Source of the DNA: Microthrixaceae bacterium
Lineage (GTDB): Bacteria > Actinomycetota > Acidimicrobiia > Acidimicrobiales > Microtrichaceae
DNA length: 64,000 bases
Assembly: GCA_019694615.1 (NCBI GenBank)
Contig: JAIBBP010000281.1
Location: 34,806-98,805, forward strand
Reading direction: 5' to 3'
Shown here: piece by piece, positions 1 to 8,010 of the stretch
Layout: each line of letters opens with the position of its first letter
Position numbering within the stretch: position 1 is the stretch's first letter
Made by a program: the position numbers and the translations under genes
Notes under the pieces: generated by a model
Seen by the model: only the letters and a program-made list of their open reading frames with translations
What the model was told of the DNA's origin: nothing
Database searches by the model: none

Positions 1-373
1 GCTCGACCATCCAGTCGAGTACGAGCGTCTCGACCTCAGTCACTGCCGGGCTCGTCGCCCAGCTGAACCCGTTGACCCCGAGCCCGGAGCTGACGAGATC
101 GCCCAGTATCGACGAGAAGGTCGTGTTCGCCGGGAAGAAGGCGAAGAAGTTCGGCGACTGCCAATGGGTGAGTCCGTCCATGACCGGCCCGTCGAGGTCG
201 GAGAGGACTGCGTCGAACGGTTCCGGTGCCGCCGGTGGATTCGCGGCGAGACGATCTCGGACCTCGCCAGGTTGCACCTGGGAGAGCACCGGCCGGTCGC
301 CGACGTTCGCGTGGTAGTCGGCGATCCAGTCGATCAGGAGGTGTCCGGCCTTGCGGAACTCATCGGGCGTCAC
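1..373 (-). CDS. PLP-dependent aromatic-L-amino-acid decarboxylase-like protein, N-terminal part (3' end outside window)
   Basis: The first 124 codons of a group II pyridoxal-phosphate decarboxylase run off the left edge. The family decarboxylates aromatic amino acids such as tyrosine, tryptophan or DOPA in the cytosol. The helical N-terminus (FRKAGHLLIDWIADYH, residues 6-21) and the motif HWQSPNFFAFFPAN (70-83), followed by SWATSPAVTEVETLVLDWM (105-122), are hallmarks of this family. The PLP lysine lies outside the window. The start is a GTG whose last bases overlap the TGA of the upstream VOC gene (GTGA), so the two are translationally coupled. The exact substrate cannot be told from this part. 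Confidence 0.85.
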   Translation of the reverse strand, partial: MTPDEFRKAGHLLIDWIADYHANVGDRPVLSQVQPGEVRDRLAANPPAAPEPFDAVLSDLDGPVMDGLTHWQSPNFFAFFPANTTFSSILGDLVSSGLGVNGFSWATSPAVTEVETLVLDWMVE

Positions 374-747
374 GGTTCTACGATGCAGAACTCGTGACCT
401 TCGGGGTCGGCGAGCACGACGAAGGTGCCCGCGAGGTCGGTGACCGGATCTCCGAGACGAGAGGCACCGAGGTCGATGGCACGCTCCACGGTCGCCTCGA
501 TGTCGGCGGCACCGAGATCGAGGTGTAGGCGGACCTTGCCGGTCTTGGCCTCTGGCACCTTCTGGAACGCGATGCGTACGCCGTCGGCGTCGGCGGGACC
601 ACCCCCGCGCGTGGCCGGCTCGATCCATGTCCACTCCTCGTCGAAGGTGTGGAGCGAACAGTCCAGCAGGTCGGCGTAGAAGCGCCCGAGCAAGGCGGGC
701 TCTGCGCAATCGACGACGACCTCGGCCAGATGCACGACGACGGTCAC
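370..747 (-). CDS. VOC (glyoxalase/bleomycin-resistance) family protein
   Basis: A 125-residue single-module vicinal oxygen chelate protein. The beta-alpha-beta-beta-beta fold is recognisable from the start (VVVHLAEVVVDCAEPALLGRFYADLL) and from the family's C-terminal signature VVLADPEGHEFCIVEP. Such proteins are metal-dependent dioxygenases, isomerases, lyases or drug-binding proteins, and one module normally dimerises to build an active site. The sequence does not say which reaction applies here. It is coupled to the downstream decarboxylase by a GTGA overlap, so a shared pathway is possible. It starts about 70 nt from the stop of the RND transporter gene, on the same strand. Confidence 0.85.
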   Translation of the reverse strand: MTVVVHLAEVVVDCAEPALLGRFYADLLDCSLHTFDEEWTWIEPATRGGGPADADGVRIAFQKVPEAKTGKVRLHLDLGAADIEATVERAIDLGASRLGDPVTDLAGTFVVLADPEGHEFCIVEP

Positions 748-814
748 GATGGGTCCTCTCCAAACGGGGGTCTTCCCGGCGACGCTAGACCACGCGTGGC
801 GCGCCCTCCCCCGG

Positions 815-3127
815 TTACAGCGTTCGTCCGCGCCGGTCGGCGCGTGCGCCCGCGATGGCCAGTCCCGCCGTTCCGAACACCACGTCAGATCCGAGCGCGA
901 TCAACAGCACGAGAGAACCCATCACACCGATCGTCCGGTTGGTCGGAAAGCCGGACACACCGAGGGCGAGGAACGACGCGATCAGCACCGCCGACGACGA
1001 CACCATCGCCCGTCGAACGGTTGCGAGGGCCTCGTCGAGGGCGGCGCGTGACGAGGTGTGTGTCGGCCGTAGCTCGCGGTAGCGGTTGAGGATGTGCACG
1101 GTGTCGTCCGCGGCGAGGCCCATGGCGACGCAGAACACCACTCCGGCAACGGGGTCGAGCGTTTCCTTGACCAGGGTGTAGATGGCGAGTCCGACCGAGA
1201 TCGGGACGACGTTGGGCAGCAACGCGACCAGCGCCAACGTGATGCTCCGGAAAGCGACGCCGATCGCGATCACGATCAGAGCAACGGCGATGATCGTGGC
1301 GAGGATCAGCTCTCTGCTCAGCTCGTTCATCCCCGCGTAGGCCACCGGCGCCTCGCCGGTCACCTGCACGTCGATGCCGGTGCCGGCGAACAACTCAGCG
1401 CCCTCCGCGTCGATTCGCTCGGCGAGATGCACGATGTCGGTCGAGCCGGTGTCGCGATGGAAGCCGCGCAGCCTGGTCCACGACCGGTCGTCGGTGAGCA
1501 CGCGGGCGAGTGCGCCGCTTCGATCGATCGAACCGAAGCCGTCGAGGTAGGTCAAGACCTCGGCGTCGGTTGTAGGAGCGGGGATGCCAAGGTCGGCCAT
1601 CGCGGAGAAGGCCGACGGCAACCCCACCGTTCGTATGCCTTCGTCGTCGGACAGCCAGTCGCGCAGGCGTTGCATTCGTTCGATTGTGTCGAGGCGCTCG
1701 AACGCCCCCGATTCACCGCGAAGGCTGATCTCGATCGGCACGATGCCGGCCAGCCGCGAGTCGACGAGTGCATTGCCGACGCTGGTCGGCCGGTCGGAGT
1801 TCAGCATGCCCGACAGCGAGTAGTCGTACCGGGCCGTCATCGAAACGAGCACCGACCCGGCGACGAGAGCGAGGCCGATCGCGTACACGACCCGTGATGT
1901 TCCGGCCTGCGTCAGGCGGGTTGCGACCGCGCCGGCGGGTCGGGTGTGATCCGTGAGATAGCGGGCCGGCGGTTCGCTGCGCCGCAGGACGAGGAGTGCC
2001 GGCACGGCGACCGACGTCGAGACGAAACAGAACCCGATACCGGCCGCGAGGTAGAGCCCGAACTCGTGGAGGATCGACATCTTCGCGGTGAGGAGCGATA
2101 CGAACCCGATGGCGTTGGTGGCGGTGCACACGACCGCGGCGCGGCTGACCCGTTCGAGGGTGGTGCGGGCGGCCGTCTCCGGGTCCGCCCCGGCGGCGCG
2201 CTCGCGGTAGAACCGGTGGACTAGGTGGGTCGCCGTGGCGACGACGACACCCATCAGCAGCACGGGGTAAACGATCGTCACCTGGTTGATGTCGTCACCG
2301 GCGAGACCGATTACGCCGGCAGTGCACACGATCGACACAACGATGGCGACCATCGGCGCGATCACGGCGATTGGCCGCCGGAAGTACCACCACAACAGCA
2401 GCGCCATCATCAGGGTCGCCAGCGGTGAGAGTTTGAGCAGGTCGCCCTGCATCTCGGAGATCGCGGCGATCCGGGTGAAGGCGACCCCGGCGTAGTGAAC
2501 GCGGACGGAGGCATCGGTTCGTCCGATCTCCCGATCGACGATCGCGCGGAACTCGTCCGCAGGCCCGGTGACCTCCTCATAGGAGTTGTACTTGGCCGCA
2601 AGGTTGCCGACGACGAGTGTGGTGCGACCGTCAGGGGAGATGAGGTTGCCGGGGCCGAGGTCGCTCCGGGCTGCGAACTCGATGCGCTGGTCCAACGGAA
2701 GGTCGGCGGTTTCGTCGGAGAACGCCGGGCCGAAACGCAACCCGATGTCGGGATCGGGCGAGCCGTCGTCGAGGCCCGGTCGGGCGACGTTCAGCGTGGT
2801 GACGCTGTCGACATGCTCGACCTCGGCCATGTCGGCGACTGCGGTCGAGATGCGGCCGACCGCCGCGAACATCGCCTCGCTCGGTCGGTCAGCATCGAGC
2901 ACGGCGACGAGGAGCCCGTCGTCGGCCCCGAAGGTCGTGCGGTACTCCTCGCGAAACCGGGCGTCGGCCGAACTCGTGCTGAAGAGCGCGGCGAAGTCAT
3001 TGTCGAGACGGACGTCGCGGGCGCCGACGCCGAACGCGACAGTGAGCAGCGCCAGAAGCGCCAGTGCCTGCTTGGGGCGGCCGGTGATCCAGCCGGCGAC
3101 GCGCCTCGCAACCGTGGTGACGCTCAC
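815..3127 (-). CDS. RND superfamily (MMPL/SSD-type) transporter
   Basis: A 770-residue RND-family membrane exporter. It has an N-terminal TM segment (about residues 16-36), a periplasmic domain, then a block of TM helices (PIAVIAPMVAIVVSIVCTAG onward); this arrangement repeats in the second half. The TM motifs GVVVATATHLVHRFYRE and AMGLAADDTVHILNRYRE are the duplicated TM4/TM10 segments typical of MMPL/SSD proteins, and the DD in the second copy fits proton coupling. The GTG start at 3127 overlaps the stop of the 301-residue gene, which rules out a longer ATG-initiated frame reaching into it. As the last gene of the ketosynthase/diiron operon it probably exports, or loads into the membrane, the lipid-like product made there (inference). 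Confidence 0.85.
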   Translation of the reverse strand: MSVTTVARRVAGWITGRPKQALALLALLTVAFGVGARDVRLDNDFAALFSTSSADARFREEYRTTFGADDGLLVAVLDADRPSEAMFAAVGRISTAVADMAEVEHVDSVTTLNVARPGLDDGSPDPDIGLRFGPAFSDETADLPLDQRIEFAARSDLGPGNLISPDGRTTLVVGNLAAKYNSYEEVTGPADEFRAIVDREIGRTDASVRVHYAGVAFTRIAAISEMQGDLLKLSPLATLMMALLLWWYFRRPIAVIAPMVAIVVSIVCTAGVIGLAGDDINQVTIVYPVLLMGVVVATATHLVHRFYRERAAGADPETAARTTLERVSRAAVVCTATNAIGFVSLLTAKMSILHEFGLYLAAGIGFCFVSTSVAVPALLVLRRSEPPARYLTDHTRPAGAVATRLTQAGTSRVVYAIGLALVAGSVLVSMTARYDYSLSGMLNSDRPTSVGNALVDSRLAGIVPIEISLRGESGAFERLDTIERMQRLRDWLSDDEGIRTVGLPSAFSAMADLGIPAPTTDAEVLTYLDGFGSIDRSGALARVLTDDRSWTRLRGFHRDTGSTDIVHLAERIDAEGAELFAGTGIDVQVTGEAPVAYAGMNELSRELILATIIAVALIVIAIGVAFRSITLALVALLPNVVPISVGLAIYTLVKETLDPVAGVVFCVAMGLAADDTVHILNRYRELRPTHTSSRAALDEALATVRRAMVSSSAVLIASFLALGVSGFPTNRTIGVMGSLVLLIALGSDVVFGTAGLAIAGARADRRGRTL

Positions 3128-4029
3128 GCCGCGATGGCGTGCTCGGACAGCTGGGTCAGGCGGGTGTGGGCGTACTCGTGCACCATGATGTGCCACAGCA
3201 GATCACGGGCGACGTCGCCGGTCTGGCCCAGCCAGTTGGTGAACCGGACCGGAGTCCACGTTCTGAACGTCGGGTCGCCCGTGAGTTCGGTGATCGCGCC
3301 GAGCAGCGACTCGTCCAACTGGAAGCTGTTGATCGCCCGCTCAGCGGTCTGCCAATCCATGTACCAGGCCAGCACCAGGCACATGAGCGACAGCGAGGTC
3401 TGCATGTCGAGGTTCAACCAGCGACGACGGCCGGCCTCGACATCGAGCTCCGGGATGCCGAGCATCGAGAAGTCGAGGTCGCCAAGGGGTCGGGTGAACA
3501 GGTCGGCCTGCTTCGACTCGCCGAGGTCGATGAACAGGTTGAAGATGTTGACGTCGTGCAACACGACGGCGTTCATGCCGTGGTGGTCGCCGAGTTCGGG
3601 AGTGGTCGTCGGGAGAAGGTCGACCTCCTCGACGTCGTCGGCGCCGCTGTTGCGGGCGACGAAGTTGACGAGTTGCGTCTCGATCACGAAGTGACGGAGC
3701 ACCATCTCGGCGGTTTCAGGTGAGCAGAACCGGACGAGCAGAGGAGCGGTGACCCGGGACAAACCGGCGGGCGAACCGAGGCGGCGGAGGCCGGGAAAAC
3801 GTTTGATCGTCAACAACACCGTGATCAGGAACTGGCAGATCGGGCGAACGACGGGCGCGAGGAAATGCCGCGATGGGCGGCGAAGGTTGCGGATCTGAGA
3901 GGCCCGACTGTCGTTCGGAACCGGCAGCATCGGGTCGAGCGCGATCGACTCCCACAACGTGGGATTGCGCCGGTCGCGTGGGCCCAACTCCAGCTGATCG
4001 CGAAGGGACAGGTCGCTCGTCTGAACCAT
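3124..4029 (-). CDS. Conserved protein of unknown function in ketosynthase/diiron operon
   Basis: A 301-residue protein with no family I recognise. It is soluble-looking except for a hydrophobic stretch near residues 47-61 (PICQFLITVLLTIKRF). It has no signal peptide, and helix-forming sequence dominates the C-terminal half (several Trp/Leu-rich helices, ending HIMVHEYAHTRLTQLSEHAIAA). HEYAH resembles a zinc HExxH motif, but without a predicted partner ligand this may be chance. The ATG at 4029 overlaps the upstream stop (TGATG), and its own stop overlaps the start of the RND gene, so it is translated as part of the operon. A role in binding, modifying or handing over the product is a guess. 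Confidence 0.6.
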   Translation of the reverse strand: MVQTSDLSLRDQLELGPRDRRNPTLWESIALDPMLPVPNDSRASQIRNLRRPSRHFLAPVVRPICQFLITVLLTIKRFPGLRRLGSPAGLSRVTAPLLVRFCSPETAEMVLRHFVIETQLVNFVARNSGADDVEEVDLLPTTTPELGDHHGMNAVVLHDVNIFNLFIDLGESKQADLFTRPLGDLDFSMLGIPELDVEAGRRRWLNLDMQTSLSLMCLVLAWYMDWQTAERAINSFQLDESLLGAITELTGDPTFRTWTPVRFTNWLGQTGDVARDLLWHIMVHEYAHTRLTQLSEHAIAA

Positions 4030-4733
4030 CAGATGTTGCCGATCTCTTCGAGTTGGAGCGCGTAGAGGCGGGCGACGATCTTGGCCGTGCGCACCAGTCG
4101 CTCGGCGAGCGCCATGTCGATGAGGGGGTGGCTGAGGATCATCCGCAGCTTCTCGTAGTGCGAGTCGTCGTTGACGCCGTGGTAGGCGAGGAACGACACC
4201 TGCTCCTCCTCCAGGCCCAGAAGCTCCTGGATGCGCGCCGCCCAGCCGGCGGCCTTCGACGAGCCGAGTCCTTCGATGATGAACATCGCCCCGAACAGGT
4301 CGAGCGGGTCGGGCTTGGCGGCCTGGTGGAACATGAACGCGCTGAACGCCTCCGAGCCGATGTTCTTCGGTTGGCTCAGCATCGTGGCGAGATCGCCGCC
4401 CACCGACACGTAGTTCTGTTCGAGCATCTGATAGTCGGTGTGCTCCTCCGCGGCGTGCTTGATCAGCAGCGACCGGACCGGGAACAGCTCGATTGACATC
4501 GACGACGCCGCGAGCGCGATCCAACGGCCTCCCTCGACCACCTGCTGGCGCAGGTTGAGGAGCAGTTCGCGGTAGTCGTCGAGGGTGACGGTGCCCTCGT
4601 CGAGGCGACGGACCAGCGGCACCTGGTCGAGGCGGGACTCGAAGTCGTCCCACACCTTCTCCAACTCGCGGGCGAGGTACTGCGTGACCTCGGTGCCGTC
4701 GCGGCCGAAGTCGGCGCCGAGCGGCGAGGTCAT
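4029..4733 (-). CDS. Iron-containing redox enzyme, heme-oxygenase-like diiron oxidase (HDO) family
   Basis: A 234-residue all-helical protein of the TenA/heme-oxygenase-like fold. Candidate metal ligands occur in the expected order: E68 (RQQVVEGGRW), E97/H98 (HAAEEHTDYQ), E154 (MFIIEGLGSSK), H185 and D189/H192 (YHGVNDDSHYEKLR). HDO enzymes use a diiron centre and O2 to oxidise or fragment amino acids or fatty acyl chains; UndA, BesC and SznF belong here. The ATG at 4733 overlaps the ketosynthase stop (ATGA), and the longer open frame upstream is antisense-like noise. Being coupled to a ketosynthase III suggests it acts on that enzyme's acyl product. The substrate is unknown. Confidence 0.8.
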   Translation of the reverse strand: MTSPLGADFGRDGTEVTQYLARELEKVWDDFESRLDQVPLVRRLDEGTVTLDDYRELLLNLRQQVVEGGRWIALAASSMSIELFPVRSLLIKHAAEEHTDYQMLEQNYVSVGGDLATMLSQPKNIGSEAFSAFMFHQAAKPDPLDLFGAMFIIEGLGSSKAAGWAARIQELLGLEEEQVSFLAYHGVNDDSHYEKLRMILSHPLIDMALAERLVRTAKIVARLYALQLEEIGNI

Positions 4734-5929
4734 CGAACCACCTCCGGTTTGGAGTCGGGTGCGACGCAGGTGAACTGCATGACGCTCATGACGAATCGTC
4801 CGGACTCGGGTACGAAGGCGAGGATGCGGTCGCCCTCCTTGAAGCGGCCTGACGACATGGCCTCCTCCAACATGATGAACATGGACGCGGACCCGGTGTT
4901 GCCGCGGGTCGTCAGGTTGGTGAACCAGCGATCCTCGGGGATGTCCAGGCCGATCTCCGAAAGGCCGACCGAGAGGAAGTCCTTGAAGAAGTACGAGCTC
5001 ATGTGGGGGAGGAACCAGTCGTACCCCAGGTCGAGGTCGACCCGACCGGATTTGATGAGTCGCTTCGCCTCGTCCAGCCCGACGGGAAGAAGCGACTCGG
5101 CGAGGAGTTGGGTGTCCTGGCGGATGACCATCATCCCGGCTTTGTCGGCTTCCGTAGCGTTGTCGACGCTGAGCCACGTGTTGCCGATCGAGGGGTTCCG
5201 GGGATCGGACGTGCCGAGGAACATGCAGGTGGGGTGGGCGTTGGCGTAGCTGGTGAGCTCGATCCAGTCGACGCGGAGCGACAGTTCGGTCGGATGGGGC
5301 TCGGACTCGAACAGCACCGAACCGGCACCGTCGGACAGCATCCAGCGGAGGAAGTCGGCGTTGAAGTACTGGTAGGCCGTGGCCACGTCCTGGCGGTCCT
5401 CAGCGAGGGCGCTCTCCTGCTCGAACCGGCTCGCCTTCATCATCGAGCTGGGCAGCTCCGACGCGACGGCGATGGCCCGGTCGTGGTCGCCGAGGCGAAT
5501 CGAGTTGTTCGCGGCGCGCATCGCCGCGGCTCCGGAGGCGCAGATTCCCGACGCGGACAGGATCTCCATCGGCGCCGCCGTGGGGTCGTCCTCGGCGAGG
5601 CGCCCGTGCACCATCGAAGCGAAGCCCGGCATCAGGAGGTCGGGCATCGTGGTACCGGCCGACAACATGCCGACTTCGCCGAGGCCGATGCCTCGTTTGG
5701 CGAGCGTGCGCTGCACCGCTTCCGCTGCGAGGTCCTGGTTGAGGTGGGTCTGGTTGCCCTGTTCATCGAGGGCGTAGTGACGGTTGGTGATGCCGTTCGA
5801 CTCGAGAATGCGCTCCCGGAACCGCGAGGGAGCGCCCCCCACGAACCCGAGTCGCGACTCCATCTCGTCGTTGGAGACCCCGGGGCCTGGAAGGAAAGCG
5901 CCGAGTGAGGTGATGTAGCTCTGCCGCAT
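4730..5929 (-). CDS. 3-oxoacyl-ACP synthase III-type beta-ketosynthase (StlD/DarB-like)
   Basis: A 399-residue thiolase-fold ketosynthase. The catalytic triad is intact: C130 in ASGICASGAAA, H309 in DWFLPHMSSYFF, N344 in TRGNTGSASMF. The family joins an acyl-CoA or acyl-ACP to a malonyl- or 3-ketoacyl-thioester. The length, longer than housekeeping FabH (about 320), fits the specialised-metabolism branch that includes the DarB and StlD enzymes of dialkylresorcinol and stilbene synthesis. I chose ATG 5929 (MRQSYITSLGAFLPG); the frame opens 13 codons earlier with unconvincing sequence. It heads a four-gene operon with 1-4 nt overlaps (HDO enzyme, unknown protein, RND exporter), which reads as a small biosynthetic cluster. 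Confidence 0.85.
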   Translation of the reverse strand: MRQSYITSLGAFLPGPGVSNDEMESRLGFVGGAPSRFRERILESNGITNRHYALDEQGNQTHLNQDLAAEAVQRTLAKRGIGLGEVGMLSAGTTMPDLLMPGFASMVHGRLAEDDPTAAPMEILSASGICASGAAAMRAANNSIRLGDHDRAIAVASELPSSMMKASRFEQESALAEDRQDVATAYQYFNADFLRWMLSDGAGSVLFESEPHPTELSLRVDWIELTSYANAHPTCMFLGTSDPRNPSIGNTWLSVDNATEADKAGMMVIRQDTQLLAESLLPVGLDEAKRLIKSGRVDLDLGYDWFLPHMSSYFFKDFLSVGLSEIGLDIPEDRWFTNLTTRGNTGSASMFIMLEEAMSSGRFKEGDRILAFVPESGRFVMSVMQFTCVAPDSKPEVVR

Positions 5930-6027
5930 GCGTGCAGACTTTACCAATCTGCCAACTGTTGCAAGCAAACAGATGTCACATCACGAGCGTGGGGGCGAGA
6001 TGAAGAGTTCCGAGGGGTCCGCTGTGC

Positions 6028-6294
6028 TCAAGGTCCCCGCCGTATCGGAACCGTGTGCATTTTGTGCCCTCTCAGGGCCGTTCCTGCACACGGTTCAACC
6101 GCGTTCAGTGAGCGCCGAGGCCCGAAGAACGTCGAGGTCGACGTCGCCGGCTTGGGTAACCCGAACTTCGCAGCGAAGTCGTCGCCGACGTAGAGCACGA
6201 CGGGCCCGGTTTCGGCTTCGAGGCGTTCGACGAACGCCTCGACCTGGTCCCTGACCTGAGCCGCGAGTGCCCGACGTGTTCGCCTCCCCTCCAT
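6028..6294 (-). pseudogene. Possible remnant of a GH25-like lysozyme domain
   Basis: An 88-codon open frame begins 1 nt after the glutamate dehydrogenase stop. Residues 10-49 contain VEAFVERLEAETGPVVLYV and then FAAKFGLP, which resembles the strand-helix segment of GH25 muramidases where a helix ending in G is followed by the YT/YV strand. The rest of a GH25 barrel (about 190 residues, DxE catalytic motif) is absent. The last third overlaps a strong hairpin at 6048-6096 and looks non-coding. Most likely a decayed fragment or a chance frame; a tiny coupled gene is the alternative. This is the only gap over 300 nt in the window. Confidence 0.3.
6048..6096. terminator. Hairpin downstream of glutamate dehydrogenase
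   Basis: A perfect 12-bp inverted repeat (GAACCGTGTGCA at 6048-6059 with its complement at 6085-6096) encloses 25 nt that contain a smaller hairpin (GCCCT, CTC, AGGGC). It lies between the stop of the minus-strand dehydrogenase and the ketosynthase gene start on the same strand, so it could end dehydrogenase transcription. A four-T run sits inside the loop rather than after the stem, so it is not a textbook intrinsic terminator. Confidence 0.5.
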
Positions 6295-6295
6295 C

Positions 6296-7567
6296 TCAGG
6301 ACAAGTAGCCGCGGATCCTTGTCGCCTCGGCGACCCGGTGCAGCCCGATGCCGTAGGCCGCCTGCCGCAACGAGCAGCCGTGCTGTTCGGAGAACAGGTG
6401 GACGGACGCGTACGCCGACTTCAGGCGATCGGACAGCTCACCGTTGAAGCGGTCGAGCTTCCAGGTGAACTGCTGGATGTTCTGGGTCCACTCGAAGTAC
6501 GAACCCGTCACGCCGCCGGCGTTCGCCAACACGTCGGGGATCACCGTGACTCCGTTGGACCCCAGCACCTCGTCACCGCTGGGGGTCACCGGGTAGTTCG
6601 CTGCCTCGAGGATGGCTCGTGCCCGCACGGAAGGCGCGTTGGATCCGGTGATCACCTCGCCGAGCGCGGCCGGAGCCAGGAAATCGCATTGCATCGCCAA
6701 CAACTCGGCGTTCGAGATGTGGTCGCCGACGCCCGCGTCGATCAACAGCCCCCCGCTGTCCGCGTGGTCCTTGAGTACCGCGATGTCGAGGCCACCGTCA
6801 TCGGCAACGCCGCCCGACACGTCGGACACGGCAACGACCTTGGCCCCGCGCTTGAAGAGCTCCCAGGCCATGTGGCGTCCGACGTTGCCGAAGCCCTGGA
6901 TGGCCACGCGTTTGCCGATCAGCGAGAGATGGTTGTGTTCGCAGAACGCCTCCAGCACGTAGACGCAGCCGAGGCCGGTCGCCGCCTCACGACCGGGTGC
7001 CCCGCCCAGCGCCAGGGGCTTGCCGGTGACCATCGCCGGTGAGTAGCCGTACCGATCGGAGTACTCGTCCATGATCCACGCCATCACCTGGGCGTTCGTG
7101 TTCATGTCGGGCGCCGGGATGTCCTGGAACGGGCCGAGGATCGAGCCGATCATCAGCGTGAACCGGCGGGTCAACCGCTCCAGTTCGTACTGGGTCATGT
7201 CCCTCGGATCGATCTCGACGCCGCCTTTCGCTCCGCCGAACGGCAGGTCGACCAGCGCCGTCTTCCACGTCATCAACGAGGCGAGCGCGCGGACCTCGCT
7301 CAGATCGACGGTCGGGTGGTAGCGAATCCCTCCCTTGTACGGACCACGGCTGTCGTTGTGCTGGACCCGGTAGCCGCGGACCATGTGGATCGAACCGTTG
7401 TCCATCCGAACCGGGATCTGCACCGACACCTCACGCGCCGGGTCTCGGAGGGCCGCCCGCATCTCCGCCGACAAATCGATGACATCGGCCGCTGCGTCGA
7501 TGTAGCGGTTGATCGCCTCGTGAGCAGGCGGATCGATTGGCGACGGGTGCCCAGATGCGGTGCTCAC
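6296..7567 (-). CDS. gdhA: Glutamate dehydrogenase (Glu/Leu/Phe/Val dehydrogenase family)
   Basis: A 423-residue enzyme interconverting glutamate with 2-oxoglutarate and ammonium, using NAD(P). The N-terminal dimerisation domain carries the substrate-binding signature GPYKGGIRYHP and PFGGAKGGVEIDP with the catalytic lysine region. Residue region 225-245 has the Rossmann loop VAIQGFGNVGRHMAWEL. The length fits the hexameric class of 410-450 residues. The start is GTG 7567 (VSTASGHPSPIDPPAHEA), overlapping the stop of the 114-residue gene by GTGA; the longer ATG frame would run into that gene. The GFGNVG spacing resembles NAD enzymes, but coenzyme choice is not settled by eye. A leucine or valine dehydrogenase is a less likely alternative. 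Confidence 0.9.
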   Translation of the reverse strand: MSTASGHPSPIDPPAHEAINRYIDAAADVIDLSAEMRAALRDPAREVSVQIPVRMDNGSIHMVRGYRVQHNDSRGPYKGGIRYHPTVDLSEVRALASLMTWKTALVDLPFGGAKGGVEIDPRDMTQYELERLTRRFTLMIGSILGPFQDIPAPDMNTNAQVMAWIMDEYSDRYGYSPAMVTGKPLALGGAPGREAATGLGCVYVLEAFCEHNHLSLIGKRVAIQGFGNVGRHMAWELFKRGAKVVAVSDVSGGVADDGGLDIAVLKDHADSGGLLIDAGVGDHISNAELLAMQCDFLAPAALGEVITGSNAPSVRARAILEAANYPVTPSGDEVLGSNGVTVIPDVLANAGGVTGSYFEWTQNIQQFTWKLDRFNGELSDRLKSAYASVHLFSEQHGCSLRQAAYGIGLHRVAEATRIRGYLS

Positions 7568-7908
7568 GTGGCGCCGTTCGCCGCAGCGCGCCACGGACGA
7601 ACCGTGACCGACGACGCTGCGGGGTCGTCGGGATCGAGGTGCGCGTCGACATGACGCGGCTCGTGAGGCTCACCAGGGGCGTCCTGCACGATCGGTGGTT
7701 CCTCTCGGACGACCGGATCGAAGACGTCGCGCAGGCCCAGCGCCATGCCGTTGAGCACCGCTCCGACCGCGGTGTTGCGCCGGAACTTCTGCACACCCGA
7801 CGACGGCAGGATCTCCGACCGGTCGTCGAGCGCGGCGTCGAGATCAGGGTCGACCGTGCCCCCATCGTCGACCTCGGGACCATCGGGTTCGCCGGAGACG
7901 GGATCCAT
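7564..7908 (-). CDS. Small conserved actinobacterial protein of unknown function
   Basis: A 114-residue acidic protein (start MDPVSGEPDGPEVDDGG) whose middle VGAVLNGMALGLRDVFDP looks like a short amphipathic or weakly hydrophobic helix, followed by an Asp/Pro/Glu-rich tail. There is no signal peptide, no cysteines and no catalytic motif. It is translationally coupled to the glutamate dehydrogenase start (GTGA), so the two form an operon. It could be a small membrane-associated or regulatory partner, but I do not recognise a named family. ATG 7908 is the only sensible start because the frame further upstream overlaps the divergent ABC promoter and gene. Confidence 0.6.
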   Translation of the reverse strand: MDPVSGEPDGPEVDDGGTVDPDLDAALDDRSEILPSSGVQKFRRNTAVGAVLNGMALGLRDVFDPVVREEPPIVQDAPGEPHEPRHVDAHLDPDDPAASSVTVRPWRAAANGAT

Positions 7909-8010
7909 ACGGATCACGGTATCGCGGGGTCTGCGTGCTGTGACGGGGGAGGAGCAGGACGTTGTGTAACACTCGCGGCCGATGAGTTTCCCCACCCACG
8001 CTTCCCCGCG

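Noticed and set aside
1094..1897. 267-codon plus-strand frame
   Set aside because: Antisense to the RND transporter; Asp/His/Arg/Gly-rich like other shadows.
2495..3694. 399-codon plus-strand frame opposite the RND gene
   Set aside because: It lies antisense to two supported genes and has GC-frame composition of a shadow.
3127..4653. Longer 509-codon version of the unknown operon protein
   Set aside because: The first ~200 codons overlap the HDO enzyme in another frame with shadow composition; ATG 4029 is coupled to the stop.
4029..5177. Longer 382-codon version of the HDO enzyme
   Set aside because: The extra N-terminal sequence is Arg/Pro-rich, overlaps the ketosynthase gene and is not family-like; ATG 4733 overlaps the preceding stop in the usual way.
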